Positions 1-6,033 are shown, counted from the first letter of the stretch. The stretch: 6,685 bases of DNA from an uncultured Bacteroidota bacterium (GCA_903930725.1 CAIYZW010000129.1:1-6685), one strand, 5' to 3'. Numbers and translations are program-made. Notes: generated by a model not told the origin, from the letters alone.

Positions 1-2743
1 CGAAATCGGCAACTAAATTTAATGTAAGCAGCGATACATGGCCTGGAGGAGTATTTGCTGCTGCTGTAACCTGATAACTTGCAGTTCCAAGCGCGCCTGC
101 AGCAAGGTCTCCAAATTCCTGAGGATCGGTTGTAAGCACAGTAACGTAAAGATCGGTGCTCGAAAGTTGTCCTAAAACAGAGTAAGCATCAGCCGATCCA
201 TTATTTTGAACCGATAAAGTCATCGTCACTGTTTCGCCCGGATCGAGGAAGCCATTGTTGTTTCCATTTGGATCGCTAACCGAAAACTGCAGGAATTCCA
301 AAGCAGGAGCATGACCTTTAATCGAGAAATTGCTAGTCCAGACTTCTGTTCCGTCGGTTGCTGTAAGTGTGAAAATGGCGCTGTGATCGTCAGGAATATT
401 TTCGGCAGCACTTATTCCAAAAGCATCGGCAACAGTAACAACTTCGTTAGGTGCTATTGAAGCAAGGTTAGCGGTGCCATTATTAATGGTGATAAACTCA
501 TCTGTTGAGGTTAAAGAAAGAACAACATTGGAAGCGGCTGCCTGGCCAAGGTTTTTCATACTAACGCTCAGGTTTACAGTTTCGCCGTAATCGAGCATTC
601 CGTTGTTGTTGCCTGAAGTATTGTCAGAAATTACACATTCATCCATGAGGATATATGGACCACTTGGTGAAGCAACTACAACAGTTCCGAAATATGGTTT
701 CAGGTTTTGACCGGTAATTACAACGTCGGCTTCGCCAGGGACTGCAATCGGAGTTTCAAATACTATTTCGGCTACACCTGCTGCATCAGCGAGGGCAGTA
801 CCATGCAAAACGCCATCTTTTGAAATTGCTACAAAAGCATAAGGATTGGTATTTACTGTAAATGTTGCTGAGCCTAATGGCATTAAACCAGCGTAAGAAG
901 CAGTTGCATCAGGTGCCTGCGAAAAGTAAATCATCAACGAAGGATCTCCCATCAAGTGGTAGATTTCCCAATAATAGGTAATCATGCTGGAGCCGGCCTG
1001 GGTAACTGCCAGATTTCCGGCAGGAATCATCTGTCCCTGTGTTATATACCAATCCTCGATGGCAATACCATTTTGATCGTGAAAAGTCCGGTCATAACTA
1101 CCTATTTTTGAAGCATCGTAAACAGGATTTGCCGAAACGGCTTTAAAACCTACGCCCCACCAATAATCTTCGTCCCAATATGAATTATTTGAAGCACCAA
1201 TATATCCCAAGGCGCCTTTGTTTGCAGCGCGAAGTAAAGCTTCGCCAAAACAGGTTGACTGGAATGAATTTGTAACACAGCAGTTTCCAACCATCAAAGG
1301 ATATTTATGGGCATTTTGAAGTGCAGCAATATGGCCGATATTGAAACTTGGATCCGACCAACCATCAACACCACCATGAGCGGTGTAATTGGCATAGCCC
1401 ACGCCATCGCTTACATTCTGACGGATTGCAGCTGCAGCGCTGCCAGGCAACGGTTGCAAATAGGTGTATGATGATAAACCATGAGCTGCGTTAAAGTAAT
1501 ATTGGGTTCCATAATTTATCTGTCCGTTACCCCAGGTCATCTGGTGCGAGCCATCAGCGCCGGCAATCATTACAACTTTGTCGAGAAATGTTGGGTCGGG
1601 GAATAAATATTGCTCGTATTCGAGAGTTTTGTCAATCTGTGGTTGAAGTTCGGTAACGTTGGTTGCCGAGAATCTTCCGTAATAAACCTCTGGTAAAATA
1701 TCATTTGTGTATTCGCAATAATAAAGATCTGATGGATGCGAACCTGTAGTTCCATTAAATGAAGGTATCTGTGCAACATCACCTACAAAAAGAACAAAAC
1801 TCTGTGCATTGTATCCTTCGGGAGGATTCTGATAAAAATTCTTAAGATAAGTTTTTATGCTGGTGGTGGTGGTTCCAACATTTGGATCGCTGGTGTAAGC
1901 TTCGACAATTTTGTAGCCTTTTTTGGTTTTCCATTGGATAAATGGTTGTAAAGCATCCTGGAAAAGTGGCGACGAAACAATGATAAAAGTTACCGGCATG
2001 TTGTCGAATAACTCACGATTATCGAGGTCTTTATAATTGAAAAGCAACTGACTGATCCCTTTGAAATAGGTATTTTCGAGGTTCTGCTTCTGGTCAATGG
2101 TTTGAGTTACATTGGCATTCTTAAAATTAATAACTACACTCATTTGCTCATAAACACGGATAACATTTTGAACCGGATTGTACTGCACCGGCGAAATTTC
2201 GAGACGGGCAATGTTAACGCTTCTCATCGTTCCAACAGGAATAACATCAACCAGTTTACTGGCTATAAATGCATCGGTAGTGTAAGTTGCAGCATCATAA
2301 GCAAAAGGAATCTGGGAAGGATCTTCGATTGACTTTGATACTGGCGCCTGAGCTGGAAATATTTTGTAACCAATTCCAAAATCTGCCAGGTTGTACTCCT
2401 TGTAACTTTCATAGGTTACCGAAATCTCGATAGTTGCATCAACAGGTATTTCGATCAGTTTTTTCATAACCGGCAAAACTGGCTTTCCAACTTCCATCGA
2501 GTAGCCATAGCCTTCGATAGTGATCTGGCTGAAATCGCCCTGATTGGATTTCACGGTAAAAGCGTTCATCTCGGAAACCGAGTTTTCGAGGCTTAAACGT
2601 GAATAGGTGTTTTCGGTAATTTTTAGCTGGGTTCCCGCATCATTCAACTGAATGGATTGGCCGAAAACCGAGCTAAAACTTAGCATGAAACAAGCGAGAA
2701 AAAGAACTGTAAGATGTCTTGTGGTTCTTGTAAAAGTCTTCAT
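1..2743 (-). CDS. Secreted gingipain-type C25 cysteine peptidase, C-terminal part outside window
   Basis: The frame is open for 914 codons from ATG 2743 to the left edge; I translated most of it line by line and found no stop or frameshift. Residues 1-28 form a signal peptide (basic start, hydrophobic VLFLACFMLSF, cleavage near VFG/Q). About 30-235 is a gingipain-like propeptide with the hallmark GKPVLPVMKKLIEIP. The catalytic domain spans about 250-600, with FVGDVAQIP (D322), YTAHGG (H456), GNCCVTNSF (C488, C489) and GDPS (D600). The H456-C489 spacing of 33 equals that of RgpB His211-Cys244 as I recall it, so C489 is the likely nucleophile; D397 sits where RgpB has Glu152. An Ig-like domain (about 607-690) and two CARDB-like beta domains follow. 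Members of this family are usually type IX secretion cargo with a C-terminal sorting domain, which would lie outside the window. Substrate is unknown. PorU sortase is a less likely alternative because it normally lacks such a tail. Confidence 0.93.
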   Translation of the reverse strand, partial: MKTFTRTTRHLTVLFLACFMLSFSSVFGQSIQLNDAGTQLKITENTYSRLSLENSVSEMNAFTVKSNQGDFSQITIEGYGYSMEVGKPVLPVMKKLIEIPVDATIEISVTYESYKEYNLADFGIGYKIFPAQAPVSKSIEDPSQIPFAYDAATYTTDAFIASKLVDVIPVGTMRSVNIARLEISPVQYNPVQNVIRVYEQMSVVINFKNANVTQTIDQKQNLENTYFKGISQLLFNYKDLDNRELFDNMPVTFIIVSSPLFQDALQPFIQWKTKKGYKIVEAYTSDPNVGTTTTSIKTYLKNFYQNPPEGYNAQSFVLFVGDVAQIPSFNGTTGSHPSDLYYCEYTNDILPEVYYGRFSATNVTELQPQIDKTLEYEQYLFPDPTFLDKVVMIAGADGSHQMTWGNGQINYGTQYYFNAAHGLSSYTYLQPLPGSAAAAIRQNVSDGVGYANYTAHGGVDGWSDPSFNIGHIAALQNAHKYPLMVGNCCVTNSFQSTCFGEALLRAANKGALGYIGASNNSYWDEDYWWGVGFKAVSANPVYDASKIGSYDRTFHDQNGIAIEDWYITQGQMIPAGNLAVTQAGSSMITYYWEIYHLMGDPSLMIYFSQAPDATASYAGLMPLGSATFTVNTNPYAFVAISKDGVLHGTALADAAGVAEIVFETPIAVPGEADVVITGQNLKPYFGTVVVASPSGPYILMDECVISDNTSGNNNGMLDYGETVNLSVSMKNLGQAAASNVVLSLTSTDEFITINNGTANLASIAPNEVVTVADAFGISAAENIPDDHSAIFTLTATDGTEVWTSNFSIKGHAPALEFLQFSVSDPNGNNNGFLDPGETVTMTLSVQNNGSADAYSVLGQLSSTDLYVTVLTTDPQEFGDLAAGALGTASYQVTAAANTPPGHVSLLTLNLVADF

Positions 2744-2798
2744 TACTTTCTGAAATTAAATTAAAGTTATGTAGTTGATTTTGAAAATTAAAAGCGCG

Positions 2799-2806
2799 CA
2801 AATTTA
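2799..2806 (-). promoter_or_regulatory. Candidate -7 promoter element for the C25 peptidase
   Basis: Read on the minus strand this is TAAATTTG, an exact match to the Bacteroidota -7 consensus TAnnTTTG. It lies 55 nt upstream of the peptidase ATG, giving a leader of roughly 50 nt. No clear TTTG/TTG -33 box is seen 17-23 nt further upstream; the nearest TTTG (2845 to 2842) is too far. Upstream of the ATG there is only a weak purine stretch (AGAAAG), so initiation probably does not rely on a strong Shine-Dalgarno. Confidence 0.5.
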
Positions 2807-2821
2807 TTACAAATTTTGTAA
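2807..2821. promoter_or_regulatory. Perfect 15-bp palindrome, possible operator for the C25 peptidase
   Basis: TTACAAATTTTGTAA has 7-bp arms around a single central T. It directly abuts the upstream side of the predicted -7 element, so a protein bound here would cover the promoter spacer. The position is typical of a repressor site. The sequence is AT-rich and a chance palindrome is possible; the regulator is unknown. Confidence 0.35.
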
Positions 2822-2924
2822 ATATCCTAACCCCGAACAGGCAAATATTTCTCAAAATAGCTTGCTAAAAATGCTTAACAGTTTTTTAAGACGAACATTT
2901 TAACAGAGGGTTGCCTGAAACGCT

Positions 2925-2942
2925 TTACAAACCTGCCTGTAA
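2925..2942. promoter_or_regulatory. Second dyad with TTACA/TGTAA arms upstream of the C25 peptidase
   Basis: TTACA and TGTAA flank an 8-nt spacer. The arms match the outer bases of the palindrome at 2807-2821, so the two could be sites for one regulator, one distal and one at the promoter. Five-base arms are weak evidence alone. The site is also within 60 nt downstream of the permease stop, but the dyad is too weak to be a terminator. No good intrinsic terminator is visible in 2744-2999. Confidence 0.18.
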
Positions 2943-2999
2943 TAGTAAATCTGGTAAAACAATTTCCAAAAAATCAGGCTATTAAAAAAATGTTAAAGT

Positions 3000-4238
3000 T
3001 TAAAGTTTTTGATCAATGTGCTTTTTGGAGAGTTGATTTACGGGGTACCAGGCAGCTATCAAACCTATCGAAATTACCGTGATAAAGACCAGGACAAAAT
3101 CGCTGAAGATGATTTTTACCGGATAAGCATCAACCACAAAAGTGCCGGTGCCATTACCTAAACCAATGAAACCGAATTTTTGCTGCAACAAACTGATCAA
3201 GCCGCCAAGAATAAGGCCGGTAACCGCACCTCCAACCGAAATCATGACGCCTTCGATAAGGAAAATACGTTTGATCAATTGCTTGCCTGCGCCCATGCTG
3301 TGCAGGATTGCAATGTCTTTTTTCTTATCAAGAATAAGCATGGTGAGCGATCCGATAACATTAAATGTGGCGATGATAAGAATAAAAGTGAGGATAAAAA
3401 AGATGGCCCATTTTTCGGATTTCATGATTTTATAAAGTAAAACCTGCTGCTCGAAACGGTTTTTAACCTCGTATTTTTCGCCAAGGATGTTTTTGATCTG
3501 TTTTTGGATTTTGTCGTTATCGGCACCAGCGGTAAGGCCCAGTTCAATGGCGGTTACTTCGTCGTCGTAATCGAGCAATTCTCTTGCAAAATCAATCGGA
3601 ACAACGGCATATTTTACATCAAAATCCTGTTGTATCGAAAAAATTGCCGACGGAAAGATGCTTCTACTGTTAAACGCTTTTTCGAGGCTCATCCCAATGT
3701 TGCCTTCGCGGCGGGGCACGAAAACGGTTATCGGATTCGCCGGATCAGAAAGGCTGGCATGGAGGTAGTAGGCTACTCCGGCACCAAGAATAATATGAGA
3801 CTGGTTTTGGGTTTTCAATGAAAAATTCCCATCAATGAGCATGGTGTCCAGGCCGCTCATGGCTTCAAATTCGGGGCTTACGCCTTTGATGGTAGCTATA
3901 AATTGTTTGTTCTGATATTTCAGAAGGGCGTTTTCTTCGATAACCTGCGTCATTACAAAAACGCCGGGGATATTTTTTATCGAATCAGCCGGAAAATCAT
4001 CAAAATGGAAGGTCTTTCCTTCTTTTACACTAATCGAAAGTGCCGGGTTAAAGGAATTAAAAAGCGAAACAATCAGACTTTCGAAACCATTAAAAACCGA
4101 CAAAACAATCACCAGCGCCATGGTTCCAACAGTAACGCCCACCACCGAAATCCCAGAAATGATGTTGATGATGTTGTGCGACTTCTTTGAAAACAAATAG
4201 CGCTTCGCAATAAAAAATGGTAATTTGTTAATGGCCAA
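3000..4238 (-). CDS. LolC/LolE-family (FtsX/MacB-type) ABC transporter permease
   Basis: This is a 412-residue inner-membrane permease with the family's four-helix plan. TM1 is at about 22-55 (NIISGISVVGVTVGTMALVI), followed by a large periplasmic MacB-like domain (about 56-275), then TM2 (about 277-303), TM3 (about 325-351) and TM4 (about 375-399). After TM2 comes LDKKKDIAILHSMGA, the cytoplasmic coupling motif of LolC/LolE. In Proteobacteria these proteins, with the LolD ATPase, extract lipoproteins for the outer membrane; that role here is inference. No ATPase gene is beside it, so it would use a partner encoded elsewhere. The start codon is TTG (4238-4236): an in-frame TAA lies at 4244-4242 and the next Met is residue 40 inside TM1. 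ATT at residue 3 is the only other plausible start. It lies 135 bp downstream of the methyltransferase, with no TAnnTTTG element seen in the gap, so it may be read from the upstream operon. Confidence 0.9.
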   Translation of the reverse strand: MAINKLPFFIAKRYLFSKKSHNIINIISGISVVGVTVGTMALVIVLSVFNGFESLIVSLFNSFNPALSISVKEGKTFHFDDFPADSIKNIPGVFVMTQVIEENALLKYQNKQFIATIKGVSPEFEAMSGLDTMLIDGNFSLKTQNQSHIILGAGVAYYLHASLSDPANPITVFVPRREGNIGMSLEKAFNSRSIFPSAIFSIQQDFDVKYAVVPIDFARELLDYDDEVTAIELGLTAGADNDKIQKQIKNILGEKYEVKNRFEQQVLLYKIMKSEKWAIFFILTFILIIATFNVIGSLTMLILDKKKDIAILHSMGAGKQLIKRIFLIEGVMISVGGAVTGLILGGLISLLQQKFGFIGLGNGTGTFVVDAYPVKIIFSDFVLVFITVISIGLIAAWYPVNQLSKKHIDQKL

Positions 4239-4282
4239 AGTTTATTAAGTGTTTATTTTATTCCGGGTTTCGTTTTCGCATG

Positions 4283-4336
4283 GCGCAGAGTGCATAGCGC
4301 AGAGGGAAGTAGGCAGTGGCCAGTGGCCAGTCGGCA
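4283..4336 (+). repeat. Degenerate 7-bp tandem array (GN5A units), small copy
   Basis: The stretch divides into units that all begin with G and end with A. Three come first (GCGCAGA twice around GTGCATA), then a 5-nt short unit GGGAA, then four more including GTAGGCA and GTCGGCA. The last four belong to the same unit family as the large array at 5676. The 22 nt at 4312-4333 are identical to 5700-5721. It sits in the gap between the methyltransferase and permease genes and carries no credible ORF. Confidence 0.75.
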
Positions 4337-4344
4337 AAAGCAAT

Positions 4345-4390
4345 TTCCAATTTTCCATTTTTCCAACATTCCACTATTCCACTTTCCACG
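4345..4390 (-). repeat. 8-bp tandem array (TTCCANNN units) overlapping the methyltransferase 3' end
   Basis: CCA recurs at exact 8-nt spacing at 4347, 4355, 4363, 4371 and 4379, then once at 7 nt (4386). Five full octamers start with TTCCA and vary in the last three bases; a partial unit follows. On the minus strand the unit is N3TGGAA. It converges with the G-rich heptamers at 4283-4336, the same arrangement as at the large locus. The fourth octamer, TTCCACTA, contains the complement of the methyltransferase TAG stop codon. Confidence 0.75.
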
Positions 4391-5207
4391 CTTTCACCAA
4401 CAATCCTGTGCCTGTTTTGTGTTTGATGTTTACATCCAGAAAATTCATCAAAAGCGCAAACCAGTATGTCAGTAAATAATAAACCGGCAAAATGATGTAA
4501 AATATTTTTGAAGTATTGAGCATCAAAATCGGGTATTTCATCGAAAGTTTCCATGATATTTTGCCAGGCCAACCGTAAGTATAAAATGCCAGTGTTTTCT
4601 GGAAACCTGCATTCCGGAGTTTATCCTGAATTTCGTTGAGGTTGTAACCGTCGCGGACGTGTTCATCAATAAATGAAGCCGTTCCGTCATTCTGATAATC
4701 GTGATCGTGCTCATGAACATCGGAACCACCCTGATCGGAAGGTGTCGAAATCAACAGCATCCCACCGGTTTTGAGCGACTCATAGAAATTTTCGAAAACC
4801 TTTGTGTCCTCCTCGATATGCTCCATCACATCTACCGACAAAATAAGGTTGTAGGTGTTTTTCCTGACAAACTTGGTCAGGTCGGCATATTCGAAGGAGG
4901 CATTTTTGATTCCCGCTTTAGCGAAAAATTGCCTGCAATCTTCAATCTGGTCGGTTTTTACATCAACACCCAAAACAGGCCAGTTTTTGTTTAATCGTGC
5001 CAGGTTGTAGGTATATTGTCCAAAGCCAGAGCCGGCATCGAGGATTTCGGCCTTACTGCCCGAAGATTTCATCCAGGCGCGGAGGGCTTTTTTTACATGC
5101 CAGGTGCGAAGCAACAACAAATCGAGTAGCCCGTAAAATAATTTACGTCGCCAGGGTGATTTGTTAAACGCATCTCCGAGGCGCTTTTTGATAGGATCGT
5201 ATTGCAT
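4374..5207 (-). CDS. Class I SAM-dependent methyltransferase
   Basis: The protein has 277 residues and a Rossmann methyltransferase core in about 50-160. Motif I is ILDAGSGFG (55-63), the SAM-binding glycine loop. The acidic residue after beta 2 is D82 in GVDVKTDQI, motif II is in YADLTKF (107-113), and SVDVMEHIEED (124-134) is typical of ubiE/COQ5-type and methyltransferase-11/12 domains. KTGGMLLISTP (146-156) is motif III. A basic N-terminus (1-50) precedes the core. A hydrophobic stretch at about 235-258 suggests membrane association. Substrate cannot be told; a lipid or small-molecule acceptor is as plausible as a ribosomal one. It starts 17 bp after rbfA, with no Shine-Dalgarno (ACAAA before ATG), so it is probably co-transcribed. 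The last residues, WKVE, and the TAG stop are encoded inside the 8-bp repeat array, so the original C-terminus may have been replaced. Confidence 0.88.
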   Translation of the reverse strand: MQYDPIKKRLGDAFNKSPWRRKLFYGLLDLLLLRTWHVKKALRAWMKSSGSKAEILDAGSGFGQYTYNLARLNKNWPVLGVDVKTDQIEDCRQFFAKAGIKNASFEYADLTKFVRKNTYNLILSVDVMEHIEEDTKVFENFYESLKTGGMLLISTPSDQGGSDVHEHDHDYQNDGTASFIDEHVRDGYNLNEIQDKLRNAGFQKTLAFYTYGWPGKISWKLSMKYPILMLNTSKIFYIILPVYYLLTYWFALLMNFLDVNIKHKTGTGLLVKAWKVE

Positions 5208-5224
5208 TTTGTACGAATTAAAAA

Positions 5225-5560
5225 TTAATCTAGAAGTTTTTCGATACTTTCGATGTAGTCGAGGGAATCGTCGAGAAAAAACTCAAGTTCGGGGATTTGC
5301 CGCACCTGATCTTTAATGCGCTTTCCAAGCTGGAACCTTATTTCGACCGTATGTTTGCGGATTGCCCCAAGAAGTTCTTCTTTATCTTTGGTAGCAAACA
5401 AACTTACATAAACACGTGCAATCGACATGTCTTTGGTAATGTTAACTTTTGTTACGGTAATCATTGCACCGCCAAATTTCCCGCGGCTTTCGCGCTGGAA
5501 AATCTCTCCAAGGTCCCGTTGTAGCAACCTCGAAACCTTTTGTTGCCTTTGTGTATCCAT
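5225..5560 (-). CDS. rbfA: 30S ribosome-binding factor RbfA
   Basis: The product has 111 residues, the usual size of a short RbfA. RbfA is a cytoplasmic KH-type II fold protein that binds immature 30S subunits near the 5' end of 16S rRNA, helps late processing and is needed for cold growth. Family traits visible are the N-terminal helix with QQKVSRLLQRDLGEIFQRE (6-24), the strand ITVTKVNITKDMSIARVYVS (34-53), and the C-terminal signature RQIPELEFFLDDSLDY (87-102). The sequence is intact. It is first in a minus-strand series, followed after 17 bp by the methyltransferase. A TAnnTTTG element ends only 5 nt upstream of the ATG, which suggests a leaderless or near-leaderless mRNA. In many genomes rbfA sits with infB/nusA; that is not the case here. 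Confidence 0.94.
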   Translation of the reverse strand: MDTQRQQKVSRLLQRDLGEIFQRESRGKFGGAMITVTKVNITKDMSIARVYVSLFATKDKEELLGAIRKHTVEIRFQLGKRIKDQVRQIPELEFFLDDSLDYIESIEKLLD

Positions 5561-5565
5561 GTTTG

Positions 5566-5573
5566 CAAAAGTA
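5566..5573 (-). promoter_or_regulatory. rbfA: Candidate -7 promoter element for rbfA
   Basis: On the minus strand this reads TACTTTTG, a perfect TAnnTTTG. Only CAAAC separates it from the rbfA ATG, so transcription would begin at or within a few bases of the start codon. No TTTG/TTG -33 box sits at the right distance; a TTTG at 5613 to 5610 is 36 nt away. The extreme closeness to the ATG either means a leaderless message or a chance match. Confidence 0.35.
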
Positions 5574-5675
5574 TTAAATGTTATCTGATTTGAATTCCGA
5601 AAATTAAACCAAAGCCATTATCATAACTTTTAAACAGCCAAATTATTTAAAATCGTATCGAAATGTTCGTGAAAA

Positions 5676-5842
5676 GTAGGCAGGGGGCAGTGGCCAGGGG
5701 GCAGTGGCCAGTGGCCAGTCGTAAGTCATAAGTCTTAAGTCGTTAGTCGTGAGGCGCCAGTCAGCAGGCAGTAGTCGTTAGTTGTGAGCATCCGGTAAGG
5801 AGAATCAGTCAGAAGTAAAAAATGGTGAGGTGCCAGTCAGCA
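5676..5842 (+). repeat. Degenerate 7-bp tandem array (GN5A units), left half of the large locus
   Basis: The 167 bp divide into 24 consecutive units: 23 of 7 bp and one of 6 bp (GAATCA, 5802-5807). G is the first base in 23 of 24 (exception ATGGTGA) and A the last in 23 of 24 (exception GCATCCG), while the inner five bases vary. Examples are GTGGCCA (three times), GTCTTAA, GTCGTTA and GTCAGCA. Inside it, 5749-5768 and 5825-5844 are a 20-nt direct repeat with one mismatch. A 5-nt junction (GGGTA) joins it to the opposite-facing array. No protein-coding signal is evident. Confidence 0.85.
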
Positions 5843-5847
5843 GGGTA

Positions 5848-5983
5848 TGCCAACTGCCAACTGGTAACTAGCCACTGGTCACTGCCAACTGGCCACTGCC
5901 TTACGCCTTATGCATTCTTCCCACTGGCCACTGCCCGCTGCTACTGCCTACTGCCTTACGCCTTATGCCTTAAGACTTACACC
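5848..5983 (-). repeat. Degenerate 7-bp tandem array, right half, opposite orientation
   Basis: Read on the minus strand this is the same unit family: GTTGGCA (three times), GTGGCCA (twice), GTGACCA, GTAGGCA and GTCTTAA. GTGGCCA and GTCTTAA also occur in the left half. The 7-bp register is unbroken for the first seven units; short pieces (4, 3 and 6 nt) then shift it. A 19-nt block is repeated exactly at 5895-5913 and 5950-5968. The 16 nt at 5921-5936 are the perfect reverse complement of 5699-5714 in the left half. Confidence 0.8.
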
Positions 5984-6033
5984 TAATTGTTTGCGGATTA
6001 TTCGTAACATTGCAGCTCAAATAAAGATTGATA

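Larger units (their letters stand above)
5561..6033. other. Divergent intergenic region, mostly repeat array
   Basis: This 473-bp gap separates rbfA from the ABC exporter. Positions 5561-5675 are ordinary AT-rich sequence with the candidate rbfA promoter. Positions 5676-5983 are two converging 7-bp arrays, described separately. Positions 5984-6033 form the exporter leader. There I see only imperfect promoter matches: TAACATTG at 6005-6012, one mismatch to TAnnTTTG, and TTTG at 5990-5993. No tRNA, riboswitch or intrinsic terminator was recognised, and ORFs through the arrays look artefactual. Confidence 0.7.

Noticed and set aside
1..2743. Peptidase frame as a PorU type IX sortase
   Set aside because: The gingipain propeptide signature and the tail of tandem CARDB-like domains fit a secreted cargo peptidase better, though the missing C-terminus leaves this open.
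2744..2999. Intrinsic terminator after the permease
   Set aside because: GCCTGA (2913-2918) and TCAGGC (2974-2979) could pair, but the loop is over 50 nt and no T-run follows at the right place on the minus strand. CTTAA/TTAAG near 2873-2889 is too weak.
3142..3821. Plus-strand ORFs of 86-105 codons (3142-3435, 3180-3440, 3504-3821)
   Set aside because: They lie antisense inside the permease gene, whose LolC/LolE motifs and length are convincing. Their products have no recognisable domain.
4258..4572. Minus-strand 104-codon ORF across the methyltransferase end and the repeats
   Set aside because: It overlaps the methyltransferase in another frame and half of it is translated repeat array.
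5676..5983. CRISPR array
   Set aside because: Units are 7 bp with no 20-40 bp conserved repeats or unique spacers of constant length, and no cas gene is nearby.
5676..5983. Insertion sequence or MITE
   Set aside because: The halves are inverted, but there is no defined terminal repeat, target-site duplication or transposase; the similarity is periodic throughout and not confined to the ends.
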